From: JANNAV01 sp031384695
Lineage (GTDB): Bacteria > Pseudomonadota > Alphaproteobacteria > Rhodobacterales > Rhodobacteraceae
DNA length: 26,023 nt
Reading direction: 5' to 3'
Assembly: GCA_031384695.1 (NCBI GenBank)
Contig: JANNAV010000294.1
Span: 1-26,023, forward strand
Positions 1 to 7,817 of this stretch are shown here, piece by piece (positions within the stretch are counted from its first letter, which is position 1; each line of letters opens with the position of its first letter). The notes beneath the pieces were generated by a model. That model was not told the DNA's origin and did no database searches. It worked only from the letters and a program-made list of their open reading frames with translations. The position numbers and the translations under genes were made by a program.

Positions 1-110
1 TGGTGGTGAAGGCGCTGTTTGAGTTGCAGCGGACGGGCGGCAAGACGGCGCTGATCACCATGTGCATCGGCGGCGGGCAGGGGATCGCCCTGGCAATCGA
101 ACGGGTGTAG
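1..110 (+). CDS. Thiolase (acetyl-CoA acetyltransferase), C-terminal end only
   Basis: Only the last 35 codons are in the window, read from base 3 to a TAG at 108-110. The peptide ends TALITMCIGGGQGIALAIER-V. This is the C-terminal signature of thiolases: the CxGGGxG loop carries the second active-site cysteine, which acts as general base in the Claisen condensation or thiolysis of 3-ketoacyl-CoA. Whether it is a biosynthetic (PhaA-like) or degradative thiolase cannot be decided from this fragment. It converges on the flavin oxidoreductase gene with 3 bases between the stop codons. The family call is firm; the specific role is open. A thiolase would fit the lower part of a ring-degradation pathway, but that link is only positional. 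Confidence 0.9.
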   Translation, partial: VVKALFELQRTGGKTALITMCIGGGQGIALAIERV

Positions 111-113
111 CGT

Positions 114-2147
114 TCAGATCGCCGATACCAGCCTGAGCGCGTCATAGATCGCGGCGTGGGTGTTGCGGGCCTCGACGGCATCACCGATGCGGAACAGTTG
201 GAACCCTGCGGGGCCGCCGTGCAGAGTTTGCGGCTGGCTGTTGATCAGCGCGTCGTAATCCACCGCGCCAAGGTTCGCCGACAGGGGTTTCAGGGCGAAA
301 TAGATATCGGCGAGCGGTTGGGTGCCGTGGTTGACGATGATCTGATCATAGTGGGCGGTTTTGGCGAGGGGGAGGTAGTCCGAGCCGATGGTGGCGCGCA
401 ATTGGTTGCCATCGCGGGCCACGCCCAACAGCCGGTAGGTGACGGTAAAGGTGGTATCGCGGTCCTGCAGGGCGCGCATATAGGGCACCAGATTCATCGC
501 CATCACATCGGGGGCAAAGCTTCGGTCGGGGGTCATGATCTCCACCTTGGCGCCGGATTCGGCGATCAGTTGGGCGGCTTGCAGGGCGGTATGATCGCCC
601 GCGTCATCGTAAAGCAGCACGTTTGCGCCGGGTTTCACATCGCCCGACAGGATATCCCAGGCGGAAACGGTCAGATCATTGCCAAAGCCGAGGATATCCT
701 TTTCCGGCATCCCCCCGGTGGCCACGATCACCACATCGGGGGCAAAGGCCAGCACATCCGCCGCCTCGGCCCAGGTGTTGAAATGAAAGGTCACACCGCG
801 CGCCGCGCATTGCGCCATGCGCCAGTCGATGATGCCGATCATCTCGCGGCGGCGCGGGGTGCGGGCGGTCAGGCGGATCTGGCCGCCCGCCTGTGCGGCT
901 GCCTCGAACACGGTCACCGCATGGCCACGCTCGGCCGCAACCCGGGCGGCCTCCAGCCCCCCAGGCCCGGCACCGATGATCACCACATGACGGCGGCTGC
1001 TGGCTTGAAGGATCGTATGGGGCATTTCCGCCTCGCGCCCGGTGGCCGCATTGTGGATGCAAAGCGCCATGCCGCCCTGATAAATCCTGTCCAGACAATA
1101 GGTAGCCCCAACGCAGGGGCGGATATCCTCTTCGCGCCCCTCGATGATTTTGCGCACGATATGGGGATCGGCCATGTGGGCGCGGGTCATTCCCACCATA
1201 TCCAACTGGCCCGAGGCGATGGCATGCCGCGCGGTGGCCACATCAGGAATGCGGGCGGCGTGGAAGGTGGGCAGGCCCACCTCGGCGCGGATGCGGCCTG
1301 CGAAATCAAGATGCGGGGCGGATTTCATGCCCTGAACCGGGATCACATCGGTCATCGCCGCGTCGGTGAAGATCCGGCCCCGGATGATGTTCAGAAAATC
1401 AACCAGCCCCGAATCGCGGAACAGCTTGCCGATGGCCACCCCCTCATCGGCGGTGATACCACCCGCCTCGGCCTCGTCGGCGGTATAGCGCACGCCCAGC
1501 AGGAACCGCTGCCCCACCCGCGCCCGGCACGCCGCCAGCACATCCATCGCAAACCGCGCCCGGTTCTCGAAACTGCCGCCATAAGGATGGGCAAGACTGT
1601 TGGTCAGCGGGCTGAGGAACTGATCCATCAGATGGCCGTAGCACTCGAACTCCACCCCATCGAGGCCTGCCGCCTGCATCCGTTCGGCGGCATCGGCGTA
1701 ATCCTCGATGATGCGGGCGATATCCCAATCCTCGATCACCTTGGGAAAGGCGCGGTGGCTGGGTTCACGGGCGGCACTGGCGGCCACCACCGGCAGCCAG
1801 TCGCCCTTGTCCCAGCGGGTGCGGCGGCCGAGGTGGGTCAGCTGGATCATCACCGCCGCCCCCGCCTCGTGGCAATCATCGGCCAGACGCTTCATCCAGC
1901 CCACCACCTCGTCCTTGTAGGCGAGGATATTGTTGAAAACCGGCGGGCTGTCGCGCGATACCGTAGCCGACCCGGCGGTCATCGTCAGGGCCACCCCGGC
2001 GCGGGCGCGTTCCAGATGATACAGGCGATAGCGGTCTTTCGGCATGCCATCCTCGGGATAGGCCGGCTCGTGGCTGGTGGTCATGATCCTGTTGCGCAGG
2101 GTCAGGTGCTTCAGCTGATAAGGTTGCAGCAGCGGATCGGTGGACAT
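114..2147 (-). CDS. FMN/FAD/Fe-S oxidoreductase, old yellow enzyme-trimethylamine dehydrogenase type (demethylase or enoate reductase-like)
   Basis: The 677-residue protein has the three-part layout of 2,4-dienoyl-CoA reductase, trimethylamine dehydrogenase and the N-methylproline/dimethylglycine demethylase group. An N-terminal FMN TIM barrel occupies about residues 1-340 (QFLSPLTN and YGGSFENR motifs). A cysteine patch follows near 350, then an FAD-binding Rossmann domain starting VVIIGAGPGGLEAA. The patch reads CVGATYCLD followed 11 residues later by another Cys, so one of the four usual cluster cysteines is Ala. I chose the ATG at 2147, not the in-frame start at 2174, because GAAAGG lies 6 bases upstream of it. 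It follows the MarR gene on the same strand after a 90-base gap with no terminator, and may be co-transcribed. From memory it looks closest to the methylamine/betaine demethylase branch; an enoate reductase role is possible. Substrate unknown. Confidence 0.85.
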   Translation of the reverse strand: MSTDPLLQPYQLKHLTLRNRIMTTSHEPAYPEDGMPKDRYRLYHLERARAGVALTMTAGSATVSRDSPPVFNNILAYKDEVVGWMKRLADDCHEAGAAVMIQLTHLGRRTRWDKGDWLPVVAASAAREPSHRAFPKVIEDWDIARIIEDYADAAERMQAAGLDGVEFECYGHLMDQFLSPLTNSLAHPYGGSFENRARFAMDVLAACRARVGQRFLLGVRYTADEAEAGGITADEGVAIGKLFRDSGLVDFLNIIRGRIFTDAAMTDVIPVQGMKSAPHLDFAGRIRAEVGLPTFHAARIPDVATARHAIASGQLDMVGMTRAHMADPHIVRKIIEGREEDIRPCVGATYCLDRIYQGGMALCIHNAATGREAEMPHTILQASSRRHVVIIGAGPGGLEAARVAAERGHAVTVFEAAAQAGGQIRLTARTPRRREMIGIIDWRMAQCAARGVTFHFNTWAEAADVLAFAPDVVIVATGGMPEKDILGFGNDLTVSAWDILSGDVKPGANVLLYDDAGDHTALQAAQLIAESGAKVEIMTPDRSFAPDVMAMNLVPYMRALQDRDTTFTVTYRLLGVARDGNQLRATIGSDYLPLAKTAHYDQIIVNHGTQPLADIYFALKPLSANLGAVDYDALINSQPQTLHGGPAGFQLFRIGDAVEARNTHAAIYDALRLVSAI

Positions 2148-2237
2148 GGCGGGCCTTTCAGGGTTCTGTTGCAAGATTAGGCGCAGGCTGCCGCGAACAA
2201 TAGCCGGAATGCGACGGCTGAACGCCAGTTCCGCCCC

Positions 2238-2657
2238 TCACGCCAGCCGCGCCAGCAACACCATGAACTGCGCGCGCTCGGCCACAGAAAGCGGCTCTAA
2301 TGACCGTTCAGAGACGGAAAGTGCTGCCGCCACCGCGGCCTCGAACAGCGCCGCCCCCGCCGTGGTCAGCGCCACCGTCAGGCGGCGGCGATCATCGGGA
2401 TCGGCGGCGGTTTCCACCAGGCCCTGCCGGGTCAGCCTGTCCACCACGCCTTTGACGGTGGCCGCATCCATCGCCGTGGCGCGCCCCAGCAGGTTCTGCG
2501 ATTGCGGCCCCAACTCGGCCAGCCGCGCCAGCACGGCAAACTGCGTGGTGGTCACCTGCGGAACCGCCTCGGAAAACAACGACAGGTGCCGCTGAGTGAC
2601 GCGACGCAGCACGTAACCGATCTGATCGTCCAGCACATAGGTGGGTTTTGCGGCCAT
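2238..2657 (-). CDS. MarR-family transcriptional regulator
   Basis: This 139-residue protein has the size and winged-helix layout of MarR regulators. The helix-turn-helix region reads LLGRATAMDAATVKGVVDRL, followed by a wing with DPDDRRRL, the conserved DNA-contacting beta-hairpin. MarR proteins bind palindromic DNA as dimers and usually release it when a small phenolic or ring compound binds. The gene is divergent from the molybdenum hydroxylase operon, and a candidate operator lies in the shared spacer, so local control of both units is likely. The TAMDAATxKG phrase reminds me of NicR, the MarR regulator of nicotinate degradation in Pseudomonas; this is recollection, not an alignment. The start is uncertain: ATG at 2657 is given, but GTG at 2660 or TTG at 2693 are in frame, and AAAAGG lies unusually close to the ATG. 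Confidence 0.9.
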   Translation of the reverse strand: MAAKPTYVLDDQIGYVLRRVTQRHLSLFSEAVPQVTTTQFAVLARLAELGPQSQNLLGRATAMDAATVKGVVDRLTRQGLVETAADPDDRRRLTVALTTAGAALFEAAVAAALSVSERSLEPLSVAERAQFMVLLARLA

Positions 2658-2698
2658 CACCTTTTGGATAAACCGGGTACGGGGTGAGTGCAAGAAAG

Positions 2699-2727
2699 TT
2701 GACAGCGCCGGTTTCGGGCGGCAAACT
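2699..2727 (+). promoter_or_regulatory. Candidate sigma-70 type promoter of the heterocycle operon
   Basis: A perfect -35 hexamer TTGACA (2699-2704) is followed after 17 bases by CAAACT (2722-2727), which matches TATAAT at three of six positions. Transcription would begin near 2734, about 25 bases before the first gene's ATG at 2757. It lies in the divergent spacer upstream of the molybdenum hydroxylase genes. The -35 box is strong and the -10 box weak, as expected for a regulated promoter in a GC-rich genome. Confidence 0.5.
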
Positions 2728-2741
2728 GCTTGTACACAAAC
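2728..2741. promoter_or_regulatory. Imperfect palindrome, candidate MarR operator
   Basis: GCTTGTACACAAAC is a 14-base imperfect palindrome of form GnTTGTnnACAAnC, with TTGT/ACAA arms. It directly abuts the proposed -10 box and covers the predicted transcription start, the usual place for a repressor site. It also lies in the spacer upstream of the divergent MarR gene, so one site could control both directions. Binding by the neighbouring MarR protein is inferred from position and symmetry only. Confidence 0.5.
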
Positions 2742-2756
2742 AATATCGGACGCCGC

Positions 2757-3605
2757 ATGTCCTCCTATGCCCGGCCCTCAACTTTGGCAGATGCGCTAAG
2801 CCTTCTGGCGGCGTGCGGTTCGGTACCGCTGGCAGGCGGCACGGATCTTTACCCCGGCGCAGGGGCGGTGCTGGCGGGCGATCTGGTGGATCTGGGCGGC
2901 GTGGATAAGCTGCGCGGCATCTCGGGTGGCGGTCAGCGAATCGGGGCGGCAACCACATGGTCCGAAATTGCCGAGGCCAACCTTCCCCCCGCAATGCGCG
3001 CGCTGCAACAGGCGGCGGTGCAGGTGGGCGGGCGGCAGATACAGAACATGGGCACCATCGGCGGCAATCTCTGCAACGCCTCGCCTGCCGCAGATGGCGT
3101 GCCGCCGCTTCTGGTGCTGGGGGCCGGGGTGGAACTGGCCGGTTTGGCGGGCACGCGGCGGCTGCCGCTTGCCGAGTTTTTGCTGGGCGTGCGGCAGACG
3201 GTGCTGCGCCCGGGCGAGATTGTGGTGGCGATCTGGCTACCCGAGGCCAGTTTGCGCGGGATTAGTGCCTTTTCAAAGCTGGGCGCGCGGGCCCATCTGG
3301 TGATCTCGATTGCCATGGTCGCGGTGCGTCTGGTGGTTGAAAACGGCCGCATAACCGAGGCTGCGGTGGCCGTGGGCGCGTGCTCCGCAGTGGCGCGGCG
3401 GCTGACAGGGGTTGAGCACGCCCTGATCGGCGCCCCCGCAAAAGACGCTGCCGCCCGCGTGCATATGGCCGATGTGGCCGCAGCGTTGACCCCGATCGAC
3501 GATATCCGCGCCTCTGCCGCCTACCGGGTCGAGGCGGCGACAGAACTTGTGCGCCGTAGTGTGGCCGAAGTGGCGCGCCGCGCTGTGGCCGGGGTGGCGG
3601 CATGA
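2757..3605 (+). CDS. Molybdenum hydroxylase FAD subunit (CoxM/CutM-like)
   Basis: This 282-residue protein is the medium, FAD-binding subunit of a xanthine oxidase-family molybdenum hydroxylase, passing electrons from the 2Fe-2S centres to the final acceptor. Diagnostic features are VPLAGGTDLYPGA near residues 28-40 (first FAD loop) and QNMGTIGGNLCNASPAAD near residues 100-116 (second FAD loop, TIGGN). Length matches the stand-alone subunits of CO dehydrogenase and nicotinate dehydrogenase (about 280-290). The ATG at 2757 is preferred to the TTG at 2730 because protein homology begins with the YARPSTLADAL phrase just after it; the ribosome site is poor (CGGA). Its TGA overlaps the next ATG by 4 bases (ATGA), implying coupled translation with the catalytic subunit. 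It is the first gene of the long plus-strand operon. Confidence 0.93.
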   Translation: MSSYARPSTLADALSLLAACGSVPLAGGTDLYPGAGAVLAGDLVDLGGVDKLRGISGGGQRIGAATTWSEIAEANLPPAMRALQQAAVQVGGRQIQNMGTIGGNLCNASPAADGVPPLLVLGAGVELAGLAGTRRLPLAEFLLGVRQTVLRPGEIVVAIWLPEASLRGISAFSKLGARAHLVISIAMVAVRLVVENGRITEAAVAVGACSAVARRLTGVEHALIGAPAKDAAARVHMADVAAALTPIDDIRASAAYRVEAATELVRRSVAEVARRAVAGVAA

Positions 3606-6283
3606 TCCGCTTCACCGTGAACGGCGCGCAGGTTGCCGTCGCTGCCCCCCCCGGCGAGCGTCTGTCCGAGGTTCTACGTGAGCGTTTGGGCCTGCGCGGC
3701 ACCAAAGTGGGCTGCGATGCGGGTGATTGTGGCGCTTGTACCGTGCTGGTGGAGCAGCGGGCGGTCTGCGCCTGCCTGATGCCCGCAGGCCAGGTCGCGG
3801 GCCGCGACGTGCAGACGGTCGAGGCGCAAACCGACACGCTAACCAACCTGCGCGCGGCTTTTCTGCGGCACGGTGCGGCGCAATGCGGTATCTGCACGCC
3901 GGGCATGCTGATGGCCGCCGTCGATCTGCTGAACAGGGTGGCAAAGCCCGATGAGGCCGAAGTAAAAACGGCTCTAAGCGGCGTTTTGTGCCGATGCACC
4001 GGCTACCGCAAGATCATCGCGGCGGTCTGCGACGCGCACAGCAACCCGGAACTCATACCGGCAACCGGCCCCCAAGTCGGCCAGCGCCTTCCCCGCATCG
4101 ACGGCGCTGCAAAAGTTGTGGGCGACAGCTTTGGCGCCGATTTTGCCCCTTCGGGCGCGGTGATGGTCAAGGCCGTCCGTTCGCCCCACGCGCATGCCGC
4201 GTTTCACTTTGGCGATCTGGCGGCGTTTGCCGCGCGCCCCGGTGTGGTCGGCGTGTTCATTGCCGCCGATATCCCCGGCCGCAACACCTTCGGCGTCATT
4301 CCCGCCTATGCCGATCAACCCGCCATCGCCGCCGGCAAAGCCCGGTTTGCCGGCGAATGCGTGGCCCTTGTGGCCTTCGAGCCAGGCCGCGAAGACCTGA
4401 CAGGTTTTCCGGTGATCTGGCAGGTCTTGCCCGCCATCACCTCGCCCGCCGAAGCCGAGGCCGACGGGGCTGCCCTCGTGCATCCGCACCGCCCCCGCAA
4501 CCTGCTGATCGAAGGCCGGGTGCAACGCGGCGATGCAGCGGCAGCGATGGCCAGTTCGGCGCATGTGGTGCAAGGCACCATCCGCACCAGCTTTGTCGAA
4601 CACGCCTATATCGAGCCTGAAGCGGGCGCTGCGTGGATGGAGGGCGATGTGCTGCACATCCGCGCCTGTACGCAGGCCCCGATGCTGGACCGCGATGATA
4701 CCGCCGCCATTCTGGCCCTGCCGCCCGCCCGCCTGCGCATCATCCCCTCGGCGGTCGGCGGCGGTTTCGGCTCGAAACTGGATGTCAGCCTGCAACCGCT
4801 GCTGGGGCTTGTGGTGCTGAAAACCGGGCGGGCAGCGCGGATGGTCTACACCCGGCAGGAAAGCATGCAATCCACCACCAAGCGCCACCCGGCCGAAATA
4901 TCCGGCCGGATCGGCTGCGATGCGCAGGGCCGCATCACCGGCATGGAGTTCGACGCCCGCTTCAACACCGGCGCTTATGCCAGTTGGGGCCCGACGGTGG
5001 CAAACCGGGTACCGGTGCATGCCTCGGGCCCCTATTTTACCCCGGCGATTCATGCAACAGCCCGCGCGATCCACACCCACGGCCCGGTTTCCGGCGCGTT
5101 TCGCGGCTTTGGCGTGCCGCAGGCGGCGGTCTGGCAAGAGACGCTTTATGATCAGCTGGCCGAAAAAGCGGGGCTTGACCGGCTGCAATTCCGCCTGCTG
5201 AACGCCCTGCGCGACGGGCAATTGTCGGCCACCGGCCAGGTGATGCAGGCGGTGGGGATGCGCGAATGCCTGCAGGCGCTGCAGGCCACCTGGGCGCGCG
5301 CGCTTGCCGAGGCGGTCTCGCGCGGGCATCTGAAACGCGGCGTCGGCATCGCGTCGTGCTGGTACGGCTGCGGCAACACAAGCCTGCCAAACCCCTCGAC
5401 CATCCGCATCGGCATCACCCGCTCCGGCGATCTGGTGCTGCATCAGGGCGCCACCGACATCGGCCAGGGCTCGAACACGGTGATCACCCAGATCGCCGCC
5501 GACGCCCTCGGTGTTCCGGCAACAGCGTTCCGGCTGATCGGCCCGGATACCGGCCTTACCCCCGATGCCGGAAAAACCTCGGCCAGCCGGCAAACCTTCG
5601 TCACCGGTCGCGCGGCGATGGCCGCAGCCGGGGCCCTGCGCCGCAGCATCCTGCGGCTGGCAAACGCCGCAGATACGGCTCTGATCGGCCTGCAGTCACA
5701 CAAACTGATCATCAGCGAAGGCACCCTGCGCCGCGAAATTGATCTTGAAACCCTGCCGCAAGATCACCGCGGCTATGCGATCTCGGCCGAGGAAAGCTAT
5801 GATCCCCCCACCACCCCTCTGAACGCCCAGGGCCAAGGCAGCCCCTACGCTGTTTACGGCTACGGCGCGCAGATGGTCGAGGCCGAGGTGGACGTGGCCC
5901 TTGGCACCGTCCGGCTGATCCGGATTACGGCTGCCCATGATCTGGGCCGCGTGATCAACCCCACCCTCGCCGAAGGCCAGATCGAGGGGGGCATCGCCCA
6001 GGGCATCGGCATGGCCCTGATGGAGGAATACCTGCCCGGCCGTACCGACAATCTGCATGATTACCTGATCCCCACCACAGGCGATGTGCCGCCGATCGAC
6101 AGTTTGTTGATCGAAGTGCCCGATCCCGATGGCCCGATGGGTGCCAAAGGCCTTGGCGAACATGTGCTGATCCCCACCGCCCCCGCCATCCTGAACGCCA
6201 TCCGCCACGCCACCGGGGCCAGCATTACCCGGCTTCCTGCCCTGCCGCACCGCATTCTTGCCGCGCTGAAAGGGCCGGAATGA
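3602..6283 (+). CDS. Molybdenum hydroxylase, fused 2Fe-2S and molybdopterin catalytic subunit
   Basis: The 893-residue protein joins the small and large subunits of a xanthine oxidase-family enzyme that inserts water-derived oxygen next to a ring nitrogen or into an aldehyde. The plant-type 2Fe-2S cluster uses Cys38, 43, 46 and 58. The second cluster uses Cys95, 98, 130 and 132 (CGICTPGM, CRCTGY). The molybdopterin domain follows from about residue 165 with VGGGFGSK and GAFRGFG. The catalytic GLGE glutamate is Glu853. Length and domain order match Desulfovibrio aldehyde oxidoreductase (about 907 residues), but here a separate FAD subunit gene precedes it. No cofactor-insertion chaperone (XdhC/CoxF type) is in the window. 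The neighbouring reductase-like gene favours an N-heterocycle such as a pyridine carboxylate as substrate, rather than an aldehyde or CO; the sequence does not settle this. Confidence 0.93.
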   Translation: MIRFTVNGAQVAVAAPPGERLSEVLRERLGLRGTKVGCDAGDCGACTVLVEQRAVCACLMPAGQVAGRDVQTVEAQTDTLTNLRAAFLRHGAAQCGICTPGMLMAAVDLLNRVAKPDEAEVKTALSGVLCRCTGYRKIIAAVCDAHSNPELIPATGPQVGQRLPRIDGAAKVVGDSFGADFAPSGAVMVKAVRSPHAHAAFHFGDLAAFAARPGVVGVFIAADIPGRNTFGVIPAYADQPAIAAGKARFAGECVALVAFEPGREDLTGFPVIWQVLPAITSPAEAEADGAALVHPHRPRNLLIEGRVQRGDAAAAMASSAHVVQGTIRTSFVEHAYIEPEAGAAWMEGDVLHIRACTQAPMLDRDDTAAILALPPARLRIIPSAVGGGFGSKLDVSLQPLLGLVVLKTGRAARMVYTRQESMQSTTKRHPAEISGRIGCDAQGRITGMEFDARFNTGAYASWGPTVANRVPVHASGPYFTPAIHATARAIHTHGPVSGAFRGFGVPQAAVWQETLYDQLAEKAGLDRLQFRLLNALRDGQLSATGQVMQAVGMRECLQALQATWARALAEAVSRGHLKRGVGIASCWYGCGNTSLPNPSTIRIGITRSGDLVLHQGATDIGQGSNTVITQIAADALGVPATAFRLIGPDTGLTPDAGKTSASRQTFVTGRAAMAAAGALRRSILRLANAADTALIGLQSHKLIISEGTLRREIDLETLPQDHRGYAISAEESYDPPTTPLNAQGQGSPYAVYGYGAQMVEAEVDVALGTVRLIRITAAHDLGRVINPTLAEGQIEGGIAQGIGMALMEEYLPGRTDNLHDYLIPTTGDVPPIDSLLIEVPDPDGPMGAKGLGEHVLIPTAPAILNAIRHATGASITRLPALPHRILAALKGPE

Positions 6284-6301
6284 TGCCCCGCCTTCCTCTT
6301 T

Positions 6302-6345
6302 GCGCAAATTTCCTCGGGGGGTGCGGGGGCCAAACAGCCCTCCGC
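6302..6345 (+). other. Intercistronic GC hairpin with flanking CAAATTTCC-CGGGGGG motif
   Basis: The 100-base gap between the molybdenum subunit and the reductase gene is the largest gap inside the first block of the operon. GCGGGGGC (6323-6330) pairs with GCCCTCCGC (6337-6345), with one bulged T, around the loop CAAACA. It is followed by TTTG only, so it is at most a weak terminator. It is preceded by GCGCAAATTTCCTCGGGGGG (6302-6321), which resembles an intergenic sequence I associate with many Rhodobacteraceae genomes. Likely roles are partial termination or mRNA processing that sets different levels for upstream and downstream genes. Confidence 0.55.
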
Positions 6346-6383
6346 TTTGTCCGCTTTCCCACACCGTGGCGCAAGGCACCGCA

Positions 6384-7817
6384 ATGACCGACGCGCCCGA
6401 CAAGATCCGCTGCGATGCCTGCCCGGTGATGTGCTACATCGCCCCCGGCCAGACTGGTGCCTGCGACCGTTATGCCAATGCGGCGGGGCGGATCGTGCGC
6501 ACCGATCCGGTGGTGATGCTCAGCCATTTGGCAGCCTCTGGCGGCCGCATAGTGCCGTTCGCGGTGCAGGATTGGCAGGGCGAGGCACTGCCTTCGGATG
6601 TGTTTGTCACCGGCATCGGCACCGGCACCACCTATCCCGATTACAAACCGGCGCCCTTCGTGGTGGCCTCCACCGTGGCCGGTGCCGATATGATCACCGT
6701 CGTGACTGAGGCGATCTTTTCCTACTGTGGCGTCAAGGTGAAGATCGACACCGACCGGCATCTTGGCCCCGAAGGGGCCGTGATCCGGGTGGACGGCGAA
6801 GCAGTTGGCCACGTCACCACCGCCGAATACGGCAGCCAGATGCTGTCGCTGGGCGGCGTGCATCACCTGACGGGCGGTAGCAAGGCCGAGGGCCGCGTCT
6901 GCTGTGCCGCGATGCTGGCGCTGTGCAATGGTGCTGCGGTGCGGCTGGATATCGACGGCGGCGCGCAGGTTCTGGTGCAGGCGGGGGCGGCTCCGGTGGT
7001 GGACGGGGTGGTGGAGCGGCGGATGCGGGTGGGCTGCGGCTCGGCCACCATCGGCATGTTTGCCAGCCAGTGGCACGGGCTGGTCGACGAGGTGGTGGTG
7101 GTCGATGACCATATCACCGGCGTGGTTTCCGAACATCAGGCGGGCCGGGTTCTGGGTTGGGAGCCTTCGGGGATCAGGATACTGGGCCACCGATCCACGC
7201 CGGGGCGGTATTTCAAGGTATCCGAGCCGGGCGCAGGCTGGGGTGGCACCCGGCTGACCGATCCGTTGCAGATGCTGGGGCCATGGAACCCCAAAAAGGG
7301 CGCACGGCCGGGTTTGCGGCTTTTGATGGTTTCCACCACCGGAGAGGAGTTCGGCTTTTATGTGCTGAATAAGGCTCTGATACCGCAGTCAGAGCCGCTT
7401 CCCGATGCCTTGCGCGCCACGGTCGGCCTGATCGACGAGAATTGCGAACCCTCGGTTTGCACCGTGCTGTTCATGGGCGGTGCGGGCGGATCGCTGCGCG
7501 CGGGGGTCACGCAGAACCCGGTGCGCCTCACGCGCTCGGTGCAATCGGGCGAGACGCGGCTAACCTCGGGCGGGGCAGAATGCTTCGTCTGGCCGGGCGG
7601 CGGCATCACCTTCATGGTGGATGTGACGCGCCTGCCGACGGGCGCGTTCGGCTTTGTGCCGACGCCCGCGCTGGTGGCACCCTTGGAGTTTTCGCTGCCG
7701 CGCGCGGCCTATCTGGCGATGGGCGGGCACGCGGCGGTGATCCGCTCGGTGGCGGAAATTGTGGCGGAAGGCGGCGAATATCCCACGTCGGCGCGGCTGG
7801 AAGGCTGGCCGGAATGA
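6384..7817 (+). CDS. 6-hydroxynicotinate reductase-like Fe-S protein
   Basis: This 477-residue protein starts with a cysteine cluster CxxCxxxCx9C at Cys10, 13, 17 and 27 (CDACPVMCYI...GACDRYAN), a probable Fe-S site. A long domain follows with few recognisable motifs. I recognise it as the family named after 6-hydroxynicotinate reductase of Eubacterium barkeri, which reduces 6-hydroxynicotinate to its 1,4,5,6-tetrahydro-6-oxo form. Many alphaproteobacterial members carry the name without biochemical proof. Other cysteines occur in VCCAAML and ENCEPSVC. ATG 6384 is chosen over the in-frame start at 6300 because AAGG lies 7 bases upstream and the conserved cysteine segment begins just after it. 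It sits between a molybdenum hydroxylase, which could make the hydroxylated ring, and an ATP-dependent lactam hydrolase. Its stop overlaps the UPF0280 start (ATGA). Family call good, substrate inferred. Confidence 0.75.
   Translation: MTDAPDKIRCDACPVMCYIAPGQTGACDRYANAAGRIVRTDPVVMLSHLAASGGRIVPFAVQDWQGEALPSDVFVTGIGTGTTYPDYKPAPFVVASTVAGADMITVVTEAIFSYCGVKVKIDTDRHLGPEGAVIRVDGEAVGHVTTAEYGSQMLSLGGVHHLTGGSKAEGRVCCAAMLALCNGAAVRLDIDGGAQVLVQAGAAPVVDGVVERRMRVGCGSATIGMFASQWHGLVDEVVVVDDHITGVVSEHQAGRVLGWEPSGIRILGHRSTPGRYFKVSEPGAGWGGTRLTDPLQMLGPWNPKKGARPGLRLLMVSTTGEEFGFYVLNKALIPQSEPLPDALRATVGLIDENCEPSVCTVLFMGGAGGSLRAGVTQNPVRLTRSVQSGETRLTSGGAECFVWPGGGITFMVDVTRLPTGAFGFVPTPALVAPLEFSLPRAAYLAMGGHAAVIRSVAEIVAEGGEYPTSARLEGWPE

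Noticed and set aside
156..2180. A 674-codon open frame on the plus strand opposite the flavin oxidoreductase gene.
   Set aside because: Its translation is a low-complexity run of G, H, A, R and Q with no domain, and it mirrors the codon pattern of the real minus-strand gene. High GC produces such antisense frames.
2148..2237. Promoter for the flavin oxidoreductase in the gap after the MarR gene (TTGTTC and TAATCT).
   Set aside because: The spacing is only 15 bases and the -35 match is poor; not enough to list as a feature, although an independent promoter cannot be excluded.
3974..5593. A 539-codon open frame on the minus strand opposite the molybdopterin subunit.
   Set aside because: No recognisable domain, composition typical of an antisense shadow, and the plus-strand gene there has all catalytic motifs.
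6212..6229. TGASIT near the C-terminus of the molybdopterin subunit, resembling the ApbE flavinylation motif (S/D-G-A-S/T-x-T), which might be a target of the UPF0280 protein.
   Set aside because: The segment aligns by position with the ordinary C-terminal region of the xanthine oxidase family (AIRHATG...LP), lacks the leading Ser/Asp, and is not near a flavin site.
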